Shown one piece after another: positions 22,756 through 34,759 of a stretch of 64,000 nt of DNA (position 1 is the stretch's first letter; the number at the start of each line of letters is the position of its first letter). Under the pieces are notes generated by a model. The model worked only from the letters and a program-made list of their open reading frames with translations. It was not told the DNA's origin and did not search any database. This stretch comes from Rhinopithecus roxellana (lineage: Eukaryota > Chordata > Mammalia > Primates > Cercopithecidae): the NCBI RefSeq assembly GCF_007565055.1, contig NC_044562.1, positions 51,904,250 through 51,968,249 on the forward strand. The letters are read 5' to 3'. The position numbers were made by a program, and so were the translations under genes.

Positions 22756-22861
22756 GAAGGTCAGAAAGGAAAGAAAGAAGAAAATGAAGAAAGGCAGAAG
22801 GAAGGAAGGGAAGGAAGGAAGGGAAGGAAGACAGGGAATGGAAGGAAGGAAGATGAAAGGA
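22756..22861 (+). repeat. Polypurine (GGAA)n/(GAAA)n tract
   Basis: About 105 bases that are almost pure purine on the + strand, made of GAAA, GGAA and GGGAA units with only a few interruptions. The lysine/glutamate/arginine-rich frame on + and its leucine/serine/phenylalanine-rich mirror on - are artefacts of this composition. Confidence 0.9.
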
Positions 22862-22867
22862 CAAGCA

Positions 22868-23130
22868 GTGTAGCAAATTGGTTAAATAACTAGGGTTATG
22901 GAGTCAGATGGCCTCAGTTCGAATGCCATCTCTTCTAATAACAAGAAACAAAACCTTGAGGAAATTACTTAACTTGCCTTTCCTTCAGTTTCCTCATCTG
23001 TAACACGAGGATAATAATAGTCTAACCTTCTAGGACTGTTATGAGAATCAAATAGATTTATGTATGTAAATTGCTTAGGATCCTGCCTGTCACTTAGTAA
23101 GCCTTCAAAAAATGTTAGCTATTAGCTGAA
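22868..23130 (+). mobile_element. MIR, sense, near full length
   Basis: It keeps the tRNA-like head ('cagtgtagcaaattggttaa', 'cagttcgaatgcc'), the core ('agtttcctcatctgtaacac', 'ggataataatagtctaacc') and the tail ('agtaagccttcaaaaaatg'). This is one of the better preserved MIRs here. Confidence 0.92.
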
Positions 23131-23139
23131 TATTGTTGC

Positions 23140-23740
23140 TACCAAAAACTCATAGTGTAATAGGGAAACAGCAAGATACAGATGCAACTATAATATAGCA
23201 TGATAAATATTGTGAAATAAATCTGAACAAAGTACTAGAGGAGGCACAGAGATGATACCAATGGAAAAAAAACACAGTGGTGACTAGGAAAAGAAGATAA
23301 TAGATAAGGGATGAAAAACATAAATGTAGAACAGCACAAAGGAGGCGAGATTAATTCTGATTAGTTGGGTTAGACAAAACTTCAAAAAGGAAGTTTCCTG
23401 ATGCATATAAAGATTTAGAAAGTATGCAGTTGTAAGGGCATCAGCAAAGGCATGGGGGCATGAAAATAAAAGGTAAATTTAAGAAGCAGTGATTGGTTAA
23501 GTGAGCCTTGAGGGAGAGTGGCTGAGCAGAGGGAGATGAATCTGGAAAGGAAGATTAGAATCAGGCTACCCATGGCTTTCCAGAACTCTAACATATGAGC
23601 ACTATAAAGCCATTACAGGATTTATATGAAAAGATGGTATAATTGGATTTGTCCCTAAAAAGGTAACTTTAAGTGAGGAAGAGTGCAATCATGTCCACCT
23701 AAAACACAAGCCTAGGAAATTCAAGCAATGAAGAGGAAAA
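23140..23740 (-). mobile_element. L2 fragment, antisense
   Basis: Reverse-complement L2 order: 'atagcatgataaatattgtg', 'aaaaaggaagtttcctgatg', 'gcaaaggcatgggggcatga', 'ggaaaggaagattagaatca', 'aaagccattacaggattta' and 'gtataattggatttgtccc'. No reading frame of note. Confidence 0.75.
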
Positions 23741-24218
23741 TGGAAGGTGGCTGAGAAATGGTTTAGAGCCAACCAAGAGATAGCCAGCCATTCACTTAGA
23801 GGCAAGAACTGCAACACGGCTCATCACAAGAAACGGGGTTCTGACTTCCCTACCTTGATCTGCAGTCATCAGTGGAGCCACATGGTACCTCGGGACAAAC
23901 TGCTTGTAGATCTAACAACATATATCATGATCTGCTGATAATAGTCCAATTATTTCTTTTAGGCATGTGCCTTAACTCGGTGGAGCTGCCTTTGAAAGAC
24001 ATTATGGAGCAATTTAGGTTAAAATCAAGTCTGGAACCCAGTATTATTCAGAATACAACAGAATTGGTGACAAAGTCACAATTTTGAAAATTTATCATTT
24101 TTAGTTAGAATTTCTCATAGTATTTTCACCAAGACATTATTAATGTTAATTATTCCTGCTGGGATTTGATATATGTGAAATAGTGATATTCTTATTTAAG
24201 TCATAATGATCCTAATAG
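23741..24218. other. No identified feature
   Basis: Two overlapping short frames (23747-24087) show no known domain. No repeat recognised. Confidence 0.5.
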
Positions 24219-24262
24219 CCAAAAATAAATAAATAAATAAATAAACAAACAAACAAACAAAC
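24219..24262 (+). repeat. (AAAT)n(AAAC)n microsatellite
   Basis: Five AAAT units run into five AAAC units. The change of unit midway suggests an old SINE tail or slippage product, but no SINE body precedes it. Confidence 0.9.
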
Positions 24263-24625
24263 ACATTTTCTGCAATGCTCAAAATCTTTTGGCAGTATAA
24301 TAACCCAGTACAGCTCAGTCTTGGAATATTGTAGGTTGACTTCCTCCTCTAAAGAATTTGTCATTTACATAAATCACTGATGTGTCAGCGATTTATTATC
24401 CATGTAATACTGTGTTTTAAGCTTTTCCATATACATTAAGAAGACTTAAGCAATGAACTGATTTCAGAGATGATTGACAATATTGATATCATCTACATGT
24501 TCAGACTACTGTCCTCTTCTCTCTCCCTTCTGGTTTTCCTTTACTTATTTCTCTGTGTTTTTTTTTCTTCCTCATTGCTCTTTCTCTCTCCCTCTCTCTG
24601 TAGTTCATTGAATCTTTATTTTTTA
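24263..24625. other. No identified feature
   Basis: Ends in a CT-rich stretch (about 24508-24600). Nothing else recognised. Confidence 0.45.
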
Positions 24626-24903
24626 AGAATCATTTTTCTTTTTTTCTTTTAATTTTTTTTTGAAGCAGTCGCTATTGTTCAGGCTTGAGTGCAGTGGCAC
24701 CATCTCGGCTCACTGCAGCCTCCACCTTCCAGGTTCAAGAGATTCTTCCACCTCAGCTTCCTACATAGCTGAGACCACACCCCACTAATCTGTGTATTTT
24801 CTGTAGAGATGGGCTTTCTCCATGTTGCCCAGGCTGGTTTTGAACTCCTGAGCTCCAGTGATCCACCTGCCTCATGCTCCCAAAATGCTGAGAACCACTT
24901 TTC
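24626..24903 (-). mobile_element. 5'-truncated AluJ, antisense, with target-site duplication
   Basis: Alu body 24639-24890: T-rich tail, 'gcagtggcaccatctcggct', 'gtagagatgggctttctcc', ending at 'cccaaaatgctg'. It therefore lacks the first roughly 35 bases of the element. AGAATCATTTTTC (24626-24638) and AGAACCACTTTTC (24891-24903) flank it with two mismatches. This shows truncation at insertion, not later loss. Confidence 0.88.
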
Positions 24904-25132
24904 ATAAAAAGTATTAGATCATAAGACAGCAATGAGAAATCCCTATTTTAATATTAATACATTAGTAATTACTAATTGATACTAATAAAAATTCATAATA
25001 TGATTTTACTCTTTAAAACTTAGATGCAAAAAGTTATGTAACATAGTATATAGACACAAGGTCATGTAATCTTTTGATTTTTTTTCACTGACCAGACTTG
25101 TGCTACTAAAGTGTTCTCTAGTCACTACTAAT

Positions 25133-25241
25133 GTCTTCTTTTTTGAATTCCTGGTTTCAAGTGAGCCTCCTGCCTCAGCCTCCTAAAGTGCTGGGATTAT
25201 GCACATGAGTCACTCACTGCACAGGGCTTAAAGTCTTCTTT
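25133..25241 (-). mobile_element. Very short Alu left-arm piece, antisense, with possible duplication
   Basis: Body 25142-25232 holds only the first 80 or so bases of an Alu in reverse complement ('ctcctgcctcagcctcct', 'aaagtgctgggattatg'). A short T run takes the place of the tail. GTCTTCTTT at 25133-25141 and 25233-25241 may be its duplication. It may be a truncated FLAM-like monomer. Confidence 0.65.
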
Positions 25242-25578
25242 CTTCTGAAATTTAGTAACATTGCAAAACATCTTTTCATTTTTGTATGTTTAATTGTGTT
25301 TTAATATCAACACTCAACAGAATAGTTCAAAAGCTCTTGTTAAAATCAAACTGACCTGTAGCTGCCTGAAAGTTGTGCAACATTTGCATGCTAGATGTTA
25401 TTATCCAACTTGGACTTTCCTATTCTAGAATATAAACAACTCAAAAATTATAGGCAAACTTAGTTTCTCTTCAGGTCCCTATAACTCAATGCAAATGAAA
25501 ATATTTCAAACAAATTATTTTAAGGGAGAAAGTCATTTTAAATCAAAAGCCTAAAATTTCATTAAATGTGTTCTCAAT
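25242..25578. other. No identified feature
   Basis: AT-rich, nothing recognised. Confidence 0.5.
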
Positions 25579-25910
25579 TAGAATTGTTAACTTTTTTTTT
25601 TTTTTTTTTTGAGACGGAGTCTCGCTCTGTCGCCCAGGCTGGAGTGCAGTGGCCGGATCTCAGCTCACTGCAAGCTCCGCCTCCCGGGTTTACGCCATTC
25701 TCCTGCCTCAGCCTCCCGAGTAGCTGGGACTACAGGCGCCCGCCACCTCGCCCGGCTAGTTTTTTTGTGTTTTTTAGTAGAGACGGGGTTTCACCATGTT
25801 AGCCAGGATGGTCTCGATCTCCTGACCTTGTGATCCGCCCGTCTCGGCCTCCCAAAGTGCTGGGATTACAGGCTTGAGCCACCGCTCCCGGCCTAGAATT
25901 GTTAACTTTT
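25579..25910 (-). mobile_element. Young AluY of Old World monkey type, antisense, with 17-bp perfect duplication
   Basis: Alu body 25596-25893. Cercopithecid-type variants are 'gtggccggatctcagctc', 'gggtttacgccattctcc', 'ggctagttttttgtg', 'ccgcccgtctcggcc' and 'caggcttgagccacc'. TAGAATTGTTAACTTTT (25579-25595 and 25894-25910) is a perfect duplication. Near-consensus sequence and a pure T run of about 19 mark a recent insertion. The two overlapping frames across it are Alu-derived. Confidence 0.96.
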
Positions 25911-26699
25911 AATATTACATTGAAGGAACTAAACTGAAATTATGAGTTGTCATAGAAACAGCATTGCTGCCAAAACTGTACCTTAATTAAAAGACTTTTT
26001 AAAAATTTTACCATGACATTATTTTTAGGAAAAAAAATGCTTTAGAAAATTTGAATTCAATAGCAATAATTTTTATATTAATGGATACATGTAAAATTCA
26101 GATGTATCATGAGATATGGCATACTCTGGCTGTAGTAATGGCTACATAAAACATGTAGAGATAAAATCCAGTCATTTATAAATAAGATTGAAGTATTATC
26201 TTGAGTATTTCTTAGTGTTACAATTTATCTTCAAACTTAGGTTTATTTTATAAAACCAAAACAGCAGAATAAAATGTAAATATTTTAAAATTTAAAATTT
26301 TTAAATTATAATTATTTTGCCTAAGATTTTACAAATATGAGTCATTTGAAAATATATTTATATACCTACACTTACTGTCTTCTTTATACTGTGAATATCA
26401 AGACAAATTCAGAAATGAATTTGTTTTTACCTGTTGATAGGGATATGTTGCTACGTCTTAATTGTAAGAGTAGCCATATTTATTTTAGTATAATTCAGCA
26501 ATTGATATAACTGGCAATAGAATATTTACATATATACATTTCTTTTTTATTTAATTATGTTTTATTGTGTACATGAGAAAGACTGGCTAATGTTAAATAT
26601 TAATGTCAGTTAAAATACAAAGTCTCAACTTATCTCTTATTTTATCCAGGGCATTGTAAAGTGAAGTGCATTAACACTTCAAATACATGCTGGCTATGA
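25911..26699. other. No identified feature
   Basis: Very AT-rich (for example 26270-26320). Nothing recognised. Confidence 0.5.
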
Positions 26700-26880
26700 T
26701 AGTCATCACTAATTATGGATCAAAAGTTCTCTAGGAACCTTATTAAAAATACTTTGGTTCACTTTATTATGTTGGATAGGGTCCAGGAGCCTATTATTAA
26801 AAAGTACCCTTACCCTAAAGTCATACTGATACAGCTAATCAACAAACCTATAATTAGGAACCTCTGGTCTAAGGTTCCAG
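26700..26880 (-). mobile_element. Possible MER5-type (hAT-Charlie) MITE
   Basis: The phrases 'ggaaccttattaaaaatact', 'gggtccaggagcctatt' and 'ggaacctctggtctaag' fit diverged MER5A, whose ends normally read 'gagaaccactggtct'. Orientation is uncertain because MER5 is nearly palindromic. Confidence 0.5.
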
Positions 26881-29223
26881 CGTTCTTTTAAAAATGGTCT
26901 TTAAGGTAATAGTAGATACTAATATTTGAATGTTATCTGACATATAACCTATTTATTAAATGTCCACCTTTAAATATTTTTCTGTATTTAAAAGCTACTT
27001 TAATTTTCCCCCCTTATCTGTCAAAAAACCTGAGCACATTATTTGTTCGTGAATATATGGTCTTTTCTCAAGCACCTGTTACCATAGATGTTTTTCACTG
27101 TGGAGTTTCTCTTAAAGTGGAGACAGTGCCCTTATCTGCCAAGTTGTTCTGACACTTAGTGTGAAAAATCATGAATAACTATAATCAACTTTTGATGATT
27201 GACTGGCATCCAGATGGTTGTCAGTAAAGACTGATTTGGAATGCAACCTTAAGGTAGAAAACGTGATTTTCCTGTGAATAAAACTGGCTTGTTATCTTCC
27301 TAATTGAAGGGGAAACTACATGCTTGATAGGATGTGCCCCTGTTCTTGCTTTCAAATATTTCAGATGGGTAGATTCTATAGTCATGGAATGTCTACTAAC
27401 AGTCACCAGTGTGACATTGCACTTAGTACAAAATAGCTGGGCATTTGTTTCTGATGGGAATTATGGTTTTCAGGATAGGGTTGATTATGCTGCAGTGACG
27501 AACAGCCTTAAAAGTTCAGTGGACTAAAAAACATTATTTCTTACTTAAACTGGGTGTCAGTTATCAGTTGAAGATTGGCAGGGGGTTCTGCTCCATGTCA
27601 TCTTTGTGTATAATCTTTATGTGAGTATGTATTCAGGAGATCTCATTCGTGAAAGTGTGGTTGACAATTTGGTTATCAGACTAAAGTCTTATAGTTAGTT
27701 GCAAAGTGATATATTTTCAAAGGTGTATAGTACATAGATTTACTGATATAAGTATAGCCACCCAAGAAGAGTTCCTAAAATGCAGGATTCTATACACCAC
27801 TTCTTGGAATCACCATATAATTAGATTTATTTAAATTAGATTAAGTTTAATAAGTTAAAATTAGATCCATTATTTAACCAGAGAATTTAGGTACTCAGAA
27901 ATTCCAATTTTCAACCATTCTGATTAACTGACATCTTGATGTAGTGAGTATTTTATTCTGTTTACCCTATGCTCGATCTCACAAAAGTGAAACAGATAGG
28001 TTTTTGTATTACAAATATAAACTTTTATTTTAATTCCCATTCTAATTAAATTTAAAATTTTCATTGTTTCCTTTCAATACGTGTATTTGTGCATGTTGTA
28101 GACATGAATTTAGATCTATAAAATTATATGTCTTAGAATTAGAAGGGAACTTATGAAATTACCTTATTTCTCTATCTGTCTTCCACAGATAACGCTATAA
28201 CAAAACATCAAAATGTGTGAAATACCAAGCAAAGAAAAATTCTTAGGAAGTTAGTGAACTGTTTTTTGTTTATACCTCAGAATAGAAATGCAAGAGTTAG
28301 GACATACATAATATTCAGATTTAGCGCAATCAGTAAGTGAGCCTACATTTACATTTCATAAGTATATTTGTATTTGTTTTTTATAATATGCATTTCACAC
28401 CAAATAATTCTGGATTTAGCAAATGCAGTAAAGCTGCTACCATTGATAAGTATTGATGGTCCAAATAATCAATTAAATGATTAAATTTTAGAAGACAGAC
28501 AAAACAGAACATAATTTAACTTACTAGGACTGTCTACTTTGCCATTAGCAAGTGTCTGTTTTTTAGTTTGCAACTGTAAAATCCACACATGACTTTTCCA
28601 TATGTAATTGTGATAGCAGTTGTCAAGGTGCATCTTTGCTTATCCAGATGTTTATATTTAACTAGCTCTGCTTTATAGTTATCTCATTGAACTCTTAGGC
28701 CCAGCCGAAATGAAATGAGATGTTAAAGTATTGAATTTTTATTTTTGTCTCATATATTTGAGATACACTAGGGCAAATTGTTGATTTATTTTTTAAAATG
28801 ATTTTCAAGTTCTCAGTTTAGAAGCACAATTGGCTGATAGTTTCTTTGACTCAAGATGAAATGTATTCACTGCTTAATTAAATGCAGCAGTTGAATTTTG
28901 TTTACAAAATCTTATCTAAAATAAATGCTTTCTGCCACACATCAAGTTGGCTACTGTAGGCAACTCTTTTAGTCCAGCTAGCAAATGGGCAGAATGCCCA
29001 CACAATTAAGAGGAAAATTAACTGAAAAAAAAAAAAAACAGAGTGAGCCTCACTTTACAGTAAATTGGATGTCCTTGTGTTGATGTCCATAGTTTCTTTC
29101 CTTTCTTTATTGGTTTATTTCCACTGTCTTTCCTTTCTTAGTTTAAGTTTTTAATATTTCATTTTTATTTGGTTTCAGTATTTTATATTTGAGCCCCATT
29201 TTTGTAGAATAGATTTAACCCTA
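26881..29223. other. No firmly identified feature; possible old repeat near 27440-27660
   Basis: The stretch 'gattatgctgcagtgacgaa' to 'gggttctgctccatgtcatc' has the feel of a common old interspersed repeat, but I cannot name it. The rest is AT-rich unique-looking DNA. Confidence 0.4.
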
Positions 29224-29640
29224 CTTGGAAGCCAAGAAGTTAGCCTTTCAAGTTGTCATGGATGCTGGCAGAAGGCATAAGTCTCCTGGATTCAGAGGCA
29301 AAACTCTTCTTGTGCACAGCAGCATGAGTATCAACATGTGCATTGATTCTTCTAGTCCTCAAGTCCCACAGGGGCAACGTGACATAGACTCAGGTGGACA
29401 CTGCTCATGCAGTGGCTTTGCATCACAGTTGAGGAACACTGAGCTTGGGAGCCCATTTTACACCGTGAACAGTAGGCAAGCCTGCTCTTTGTCCCAATGG
29501 GAGACATTACCTCATCCCTCAAGGTGGCTTGAAGCAAACAAAATGTGAAAAGTAGCCTGGGTAAAAAGTGGTTGTGGTTTCATAGTCTTGGCACATACAG
29601 TAGGACATGTAGGAGTAAACAGACCCATGAAGGTCTGTAT
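29224..29640 (+). repeat. GC-richer block, probable ancient interspersed repeat, family unassigned
   Basis: It stands out from AT-rich surroundings. Phrases such as 'ggatgctggcagaaggcata', 'gaggaacactgagcttggg', 'gtgaacagtaggcaagcc' and 'gggagacattacctcatccc' look like a diverged repeat consensus. A 107-codon + frame (29225-29548) and a 61-codon - frame overlap here. I do not recognise a domain and would not call a gene. Confidence 0.35.
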
Positions 29641-31254
29641 CTCATAACATCTTTATGTATGAAAATTACAAATGTTTTGACATGCATGACTCTATTTTAG
29701 GTGGGTATGTGTGCATATTTTGTCTACATTTTTGGCATATGACTAACTAAATGTGTATATGGTAAACTATTAATATGCATCTACTATTTTCTTAATCCAG
29801 ATAATGTCCTAGAACTTCAGCATCAAGTGAATTATTAACATTAATTATGGTTCAGATTCATTGCCTTAAAAATAACCTTTTATGGCTCAGTAAAGTTTCT
29901 CTGCACAACAGAACAGGGATGATAGGGTTTTGACTGTGATTTTACTTTTAGAAGTGAGTACAGATTGCTATGATTGATCACAAATGTCACGGTAAAGTGC
30001 CAAAGCTGACACTTGAAACACCTCAGATGAAATGATTGGTTTGTGACATGCATGGAAAAGTATTCCAAGTTTGTGATGAAAAATGGCATTTTCTGATATC
30101 ACCCTGTCAGAATATTTTCATCTCTTATTCAATGTTTTCTTCAGTGTTTATATTCTAAATTGGTACTGATTTCCCCCCCACTTCCAGCTTGATAATCAGG
30201 TCCTAAAAGATAGCTGCAAAATGTGTCCAATCAACCTATTATTTTCGTAGTTATCTTCTAAGAAATTGGATTTCATCAGTTTGAGACATTTGGATAAAAA
30301 CAAATGACTAGAAACTACCCCTTACTTGTGCCCATTGTTAATGTACCAGAAGGTGTAAGCATTTATCCACATTTACATCTATTTTAAAAGTGGAAATTTA
30401 GATGTCTACTTTGGGAAACACAGGTTAAGCTGTAGGAGCAGTGAACTAAGAGGACAAAATTGGCTGTAGTCCTCAAGTGCTGTTAGGCAAAGTTGGAGTT
30501 TAATGAAATTATTTCTGGAGTCCCTAGAAGACAGGGTCTGCTTATGTCAAATGTACTTTTCTTCAAATTATCCCAAGAAGAACACATTCTGTTGCTCAGT
30601 GTGCTTTCTCTTAATACTGCTGAAACAAGAACAAGCAAAAACGTCTTTTACCATAAGCCAACCTTGCATTTATCATAGTTGATAAAAACAAAGAGAAGCT
30701 ATAAAAGTTACAGAGTGGTGACAACCAGAGCCTTTCTTGGGGATAAAGAGAATCAGGGAGCAGAATATTATAGGGCAGGGAGTAATGATAGGTGGGTGAG
30801 TCAGTGTGTGAGGGTGATATTGGTAGTAGCTAGGGTGGGGGCAGTACTGTCCCCCTACAATGCGGTTGTGGGGGCCTCTACCTTGGTCCCTCCTCTGGCA
30901 CTACTCTGACCATGCCCCACCTAAAGATGAGAAATCCATGGAGATAACTGGAAATGTCCTCTTCGAGTCTGAACACACCACTCTTCTTGACTATGAGTGA
31001 GAAACCTGGAGCCTTTCTTTACTTAGAATGTAATGATATAGCAATTAAAAATCATCATGACAAGTCAAGAAAAACGTCATGGAAGAAAGAAAAAAACTTT
31101 ATACCTCGAACTGCACTTTTTTCCTGCTTTTTAAAAAGGGGCCTTGCATTTTTATTTTGCACTGTACCCTGCACATTCTATAACTGGCCTTGTATGTAGC
31201 CATTCTTTGTGAGAAACTACTTCTGCTTATTCTCAAATAAAGATACAATAGCTA
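29641..31254. other. No identified feature
   Basis: AT-rich except for a GC-richer patch at about 30750-30920. Short frames only; no known domain. Confidence 0.5.
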
Positions 31255-31772
31255 GCACACAGGATATAAGTATCCCCAGCAATTCCACTCCAAGAGAAAT
31301 ATCTAATAGAAATGCATACATTCATCTAAAGCCATGTGCAAGAATGTTCACAGAAGTTCCATCTCTCATAGCCCAATACTGAGAATCATCCAAATGCCCA
31401 ATTAATTCTGGAACAGAGTACATCCACAAGCAACAATATACATTAATCTCCCAAAGATAATGCTGAATCAAAGAAACCAAATACAGAAGAGTACACACAG
31501 TATAATTTCATGTATATACATTTTAAAAATAGCAGAACTAATCTATGGTGTTAGTTACTATGGTGTTAGAAGTCACAGTAATGGTTACACTTGGTGGGGG
31601 CAGGATAAGTACTGAAAGAGGCCATATATGGAACTTTTAGGGTCCTGATAATATTTTTATTCTTAATCTGGGAGCCAGTGTTAATTTGGAAAAGCTCATG
31701 AGGTTGTAACAAGAGTTGTGCATTTTCTGTATATATGTTATATGTCAATAAAAAATTGAAAAAAAAATACAG
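31255..31772 (+). mobile_element. L1M 3' end, sense
   Basis: In order: 'aatagaaatgcatacattc', 'tgcaagaatgttcacagaag', 'cacaagcaacaatatacatt', 'aatgctgaatcaaagaaacc', 'aagagtacacacagtataat', 'aactaatctatggtgttag', 'atggttacacttggtggggg', and the end 'tgttatatgtcaataaaaa' with AATAAA. A short A tail remains. The element is an old, degenerate ORF2 end plus 3' UTR. Confidence 0.88.
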
Positions 31773-31879
31773 TAGTATAAAAAAACCTTGCATTCTTCTA
31801 TTCACTGCTACTCATCTACTGCTATCCTCCAGAGGCTTAGGCTATCTTTTCTTTTAAATCTGTGTTTGCATGTGTCTTT

Positions 31880-32028
31880 ATGTTTGTGTGGTTTTGTTTT
31901 TGTTTTTGTTCTGAGATGGAGTCTCACTCTGTCGCCAGGCTGGAGTGCAGTGGTGCAATCTTGGCTCACTGCAACCTCTGCCTCCCGGGTTCAAGTGATT
32001 CTCCTGCCTCAGCCTCCGATGTTTGTGT
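31880..32028 (-). mobile_element. 5'-truncated Alu (right arm only), antisense, with target-site duplication
   Basis: Alu body 31890-32018: a GTTTT-rich tail, 'gagatggagtctcactctg', stopping at 'cctcagcctcc' inside the right monomer. ATGTTTGTGT at 31880-31889 and 32019-32028 is a perfect duplication. Confidence 0.9.
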
Positions 32029-33754
32029 TTTAATTTTCAGATCAAGTACCATGTCTAGAAGGCTATGGCTTTGGGAAGGAATGCAGTTTGACAAATCTTA
32101 ATCTTCTAATCAGAAGATTGATGGTTTACAGAGATTTCATGTGCCTTTCAGTGTCATAAACACTACTAAAAATTCCACCAATTTGGTCTCTGACCAAGAA
32201 AAATAAAAAACATGACAGAAAATCTAAACATAAATGCTTGTTACTGAAAAGCTTTTCCATTCAATTTGTTGTTGTAGTTAAGATCCCAAGAACTCAACAG
32301 CCATATTACTTTGCTGACCTATGCTGGCACAGTTGGAGGCCAGTATTTGATTTTGGCAAAGAGAAATGGAAAGTGTGTCTTTTTCAGACAGATTCTATGT
32401 TTATCCTGTTTATTTATGATATTTGAAAAATTTAAATTGTTCACCCATGGAGGCTTCCCTTTTTCTCAGTGACCTCCATTTTGTAATCTTCAGTATATTG
32501 AAATACTTCTCCTGGCATCTACAGCAAAGAGCTTCTAACTAAATAAACTTAACAGTCAAAGGTCTGGTCTGTATGTACCCTTGAGTTATTTTCAATTCTC
32601 CTGAGACTGAAATCACTATAGCAATGACATTTTATTCTACCTAGGTCCTTATTGGAGATGTCTATTAATATAACATTTATCATAACAGATTAGTTTATTT
32701 TGGTGTTATAGTAACACTTTTTACAGAAATTCAAACTGTCGGACCTCCTTTACACAGCCTTTTCTGTCTTGAGTTCTTTCCTCTATCCAAAGACAAAACC
32801 ATCTGGCTCAATCTGTTTTCGTAGAGGAAAGTACAGAACAATTTGAACTAAAAATTTAGAATAAGGTTCAATTACCCTCTCAGACATCTAGTAGCCGAAA
32901 GCTCTGGCACAAGGTACGGTTTTGAGATCCTGGGACGCAACTGGGAGTGTAGCTAAACATAGAGCTAAGATGAACTGAGAACTACTTTGTGAATCAAAGA
33001 AATGGAATGAAATGAAATGGACAGGATAGCATAGAGTCCAAATAATCAATTGGATAGATGTAATCTATATAACTTAGTAAGATGTGCCAAAGACAGGAAA
33101 AATAGCTGGAACGTGTGAGAAGAACTAGGAGAGAATCCGGGAGGAAATCTTTTCTAAGGAATTTATGGCCTTTCTATTAGGTGATCTGGGCTGATTCCTG
33201 TAAGTAATGAATACGCCTAAAGTCAGAGATCACAGAATACTGAATTGTTCTATACATGTTCATTTGCCCCATTCACCTTCTCTATCTGCCACTTTTCTCT
33301 TAAGCCTGATTATTTCCTTTTACTGAAAGAGTCTAACAATCTGCCTAAGTTCCTGAAGATTCCTAGCAACACACATAAAATGGAGAAATGATTTCTACTT
33401 TTTGCTTACTTTCCTTTGCCCATACTGGCTTATTGAAGGCTATTAACATAAAGCAAGTCCTTAGTTTAAGAGATACATTATTTTTCTTAAAGATTTGTGA
33501 TTACAGCTAAGTAGTAGGTCCCAAATAAATGACAAAAATGATGGCTGGTTTTACATCAGCATAGTATGGGTGAGTTGAAGTGCAGTGGTCTTCTCAAATC
33601 TCTAGGAGGCTAATTGACTTAAATGTGTCACTTCATTTGTGGATAGCATGACAGATCTTTTTTCCCCAAAACTACGTGTTGCTCCTTTCAGAGAAAACTC
33701 TGTATTACCATCCTATTTTTTCCCCTCATCTAGCATCAAGCCTTTCTAATTTTC
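32029..33754. other. No identified feature
   Basis: AT-rich. A small GAAAT-type run lies at about 33000-33020. The frame at 32238-32426 has no recognised domain. Confidence 0.5.
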
Positions 33755-33990
33755 AGTTTTTATGCCCCTCCTTCATGAAGCTATTTCTGATGCTGTCTGT
33801 TAAAATGAAGACTCGAAACTTTGCTCACATGCTGCTTTGTTTATCTCTTTCCTATGGCTTTGCACTATAATTATTTATGTACATTCTTGTCTTTTCCAGC
33901 GGTTGGCAATTTCTTTGAAAATGGAGCATACACCTTATTCATTCTTATTGCACAACATCTAGCATGGCACTGTCTTAAATTAGGCAATTG
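33755..33990 (+). mobile_element. Probable L2 3' end, sense
   Basis: The phrases 'ccctccttcatgaagctatt', 'tgtacattcttgtcttttcc' and 'gaaaatggagcatacacc' resemble an L2b/L2c 3' end. The 64-codon frame across it (33676-33870) is part of the relic. A run of about 22 A at 34020-34041 follows and may be unrelated. Confidence 0.5.
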
Positions 33991-34759
33991 ATATGCATTG
34001 GAGAGTTTCAGTATGTGGACAAAAAAAAAAAAAAAAAAAAAACAATGTTCCAAGGACAGAATTCATCCTACAGTTAACAAAGATTTCCATCCATGATTGT
34101 ACCACAGGCAAAGAAAGTAATGTTATTAAAGGAGATTACAAGGGAGGGAAACATAACTTTAATAAATGAAATGGATACCCAAGTACATTAATATTGGGAC
34201 TGAATATATGAGTTATACAGAAACACAGCACAAATGAGCTATTATACTGAAGACTCCGAAGATTTTAGTATTAATTTTGGAGTTTACCACATTAAATTAG
34301 ACTCATAGTTGAAGTTAGGGAAATTGCTTTCTTTGTAGCAGAGTCTGTGCATACTCCTTTCCCCCTGAGTTACTAGCATGGCACGTCAATGTACTTATCA
34401 AAGAGAGATCTGGAGCTTTAAACAAAATTAAAATTAAAACATTTCTGATCAGGATTTAAATCAGTATTTTCTGACTAAATGGCTTTTACACATAGACCAG
34501 AGGGAAAAGCAAAACTCAGCTTTTTGGTAACTTGTCTTTCTTTCTGACATGGATAAGGACTTAACCATTTGACCATCAGGTCTGTCTTATAGACCTTTAT
34601 CTCAGCTTTGGTTTCAAAATAATTTTCTGAAAAAGAATACAGGGTCTTAATAGTCTACTTCTTTACCAGCTGCCAAATGAAAGAAAAGTGCTTCTATGAA
34701 GGACAAGAAAATTTTCTCAGAAGTCTTGGGTGAAATACTTGAGAGTTTTTTCTTTGGTA
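33991..34759. other. No element identified; poly-A run at 34020-34041
   Basis: Besides the 22-A run I see nothing recognisable. Confidence 0.5.

Noticed and set aside
22643..22876. Lysine-rich + frame and leucine/serine-rich - frame
   Set aside because: Artefact of the polypurine tract.
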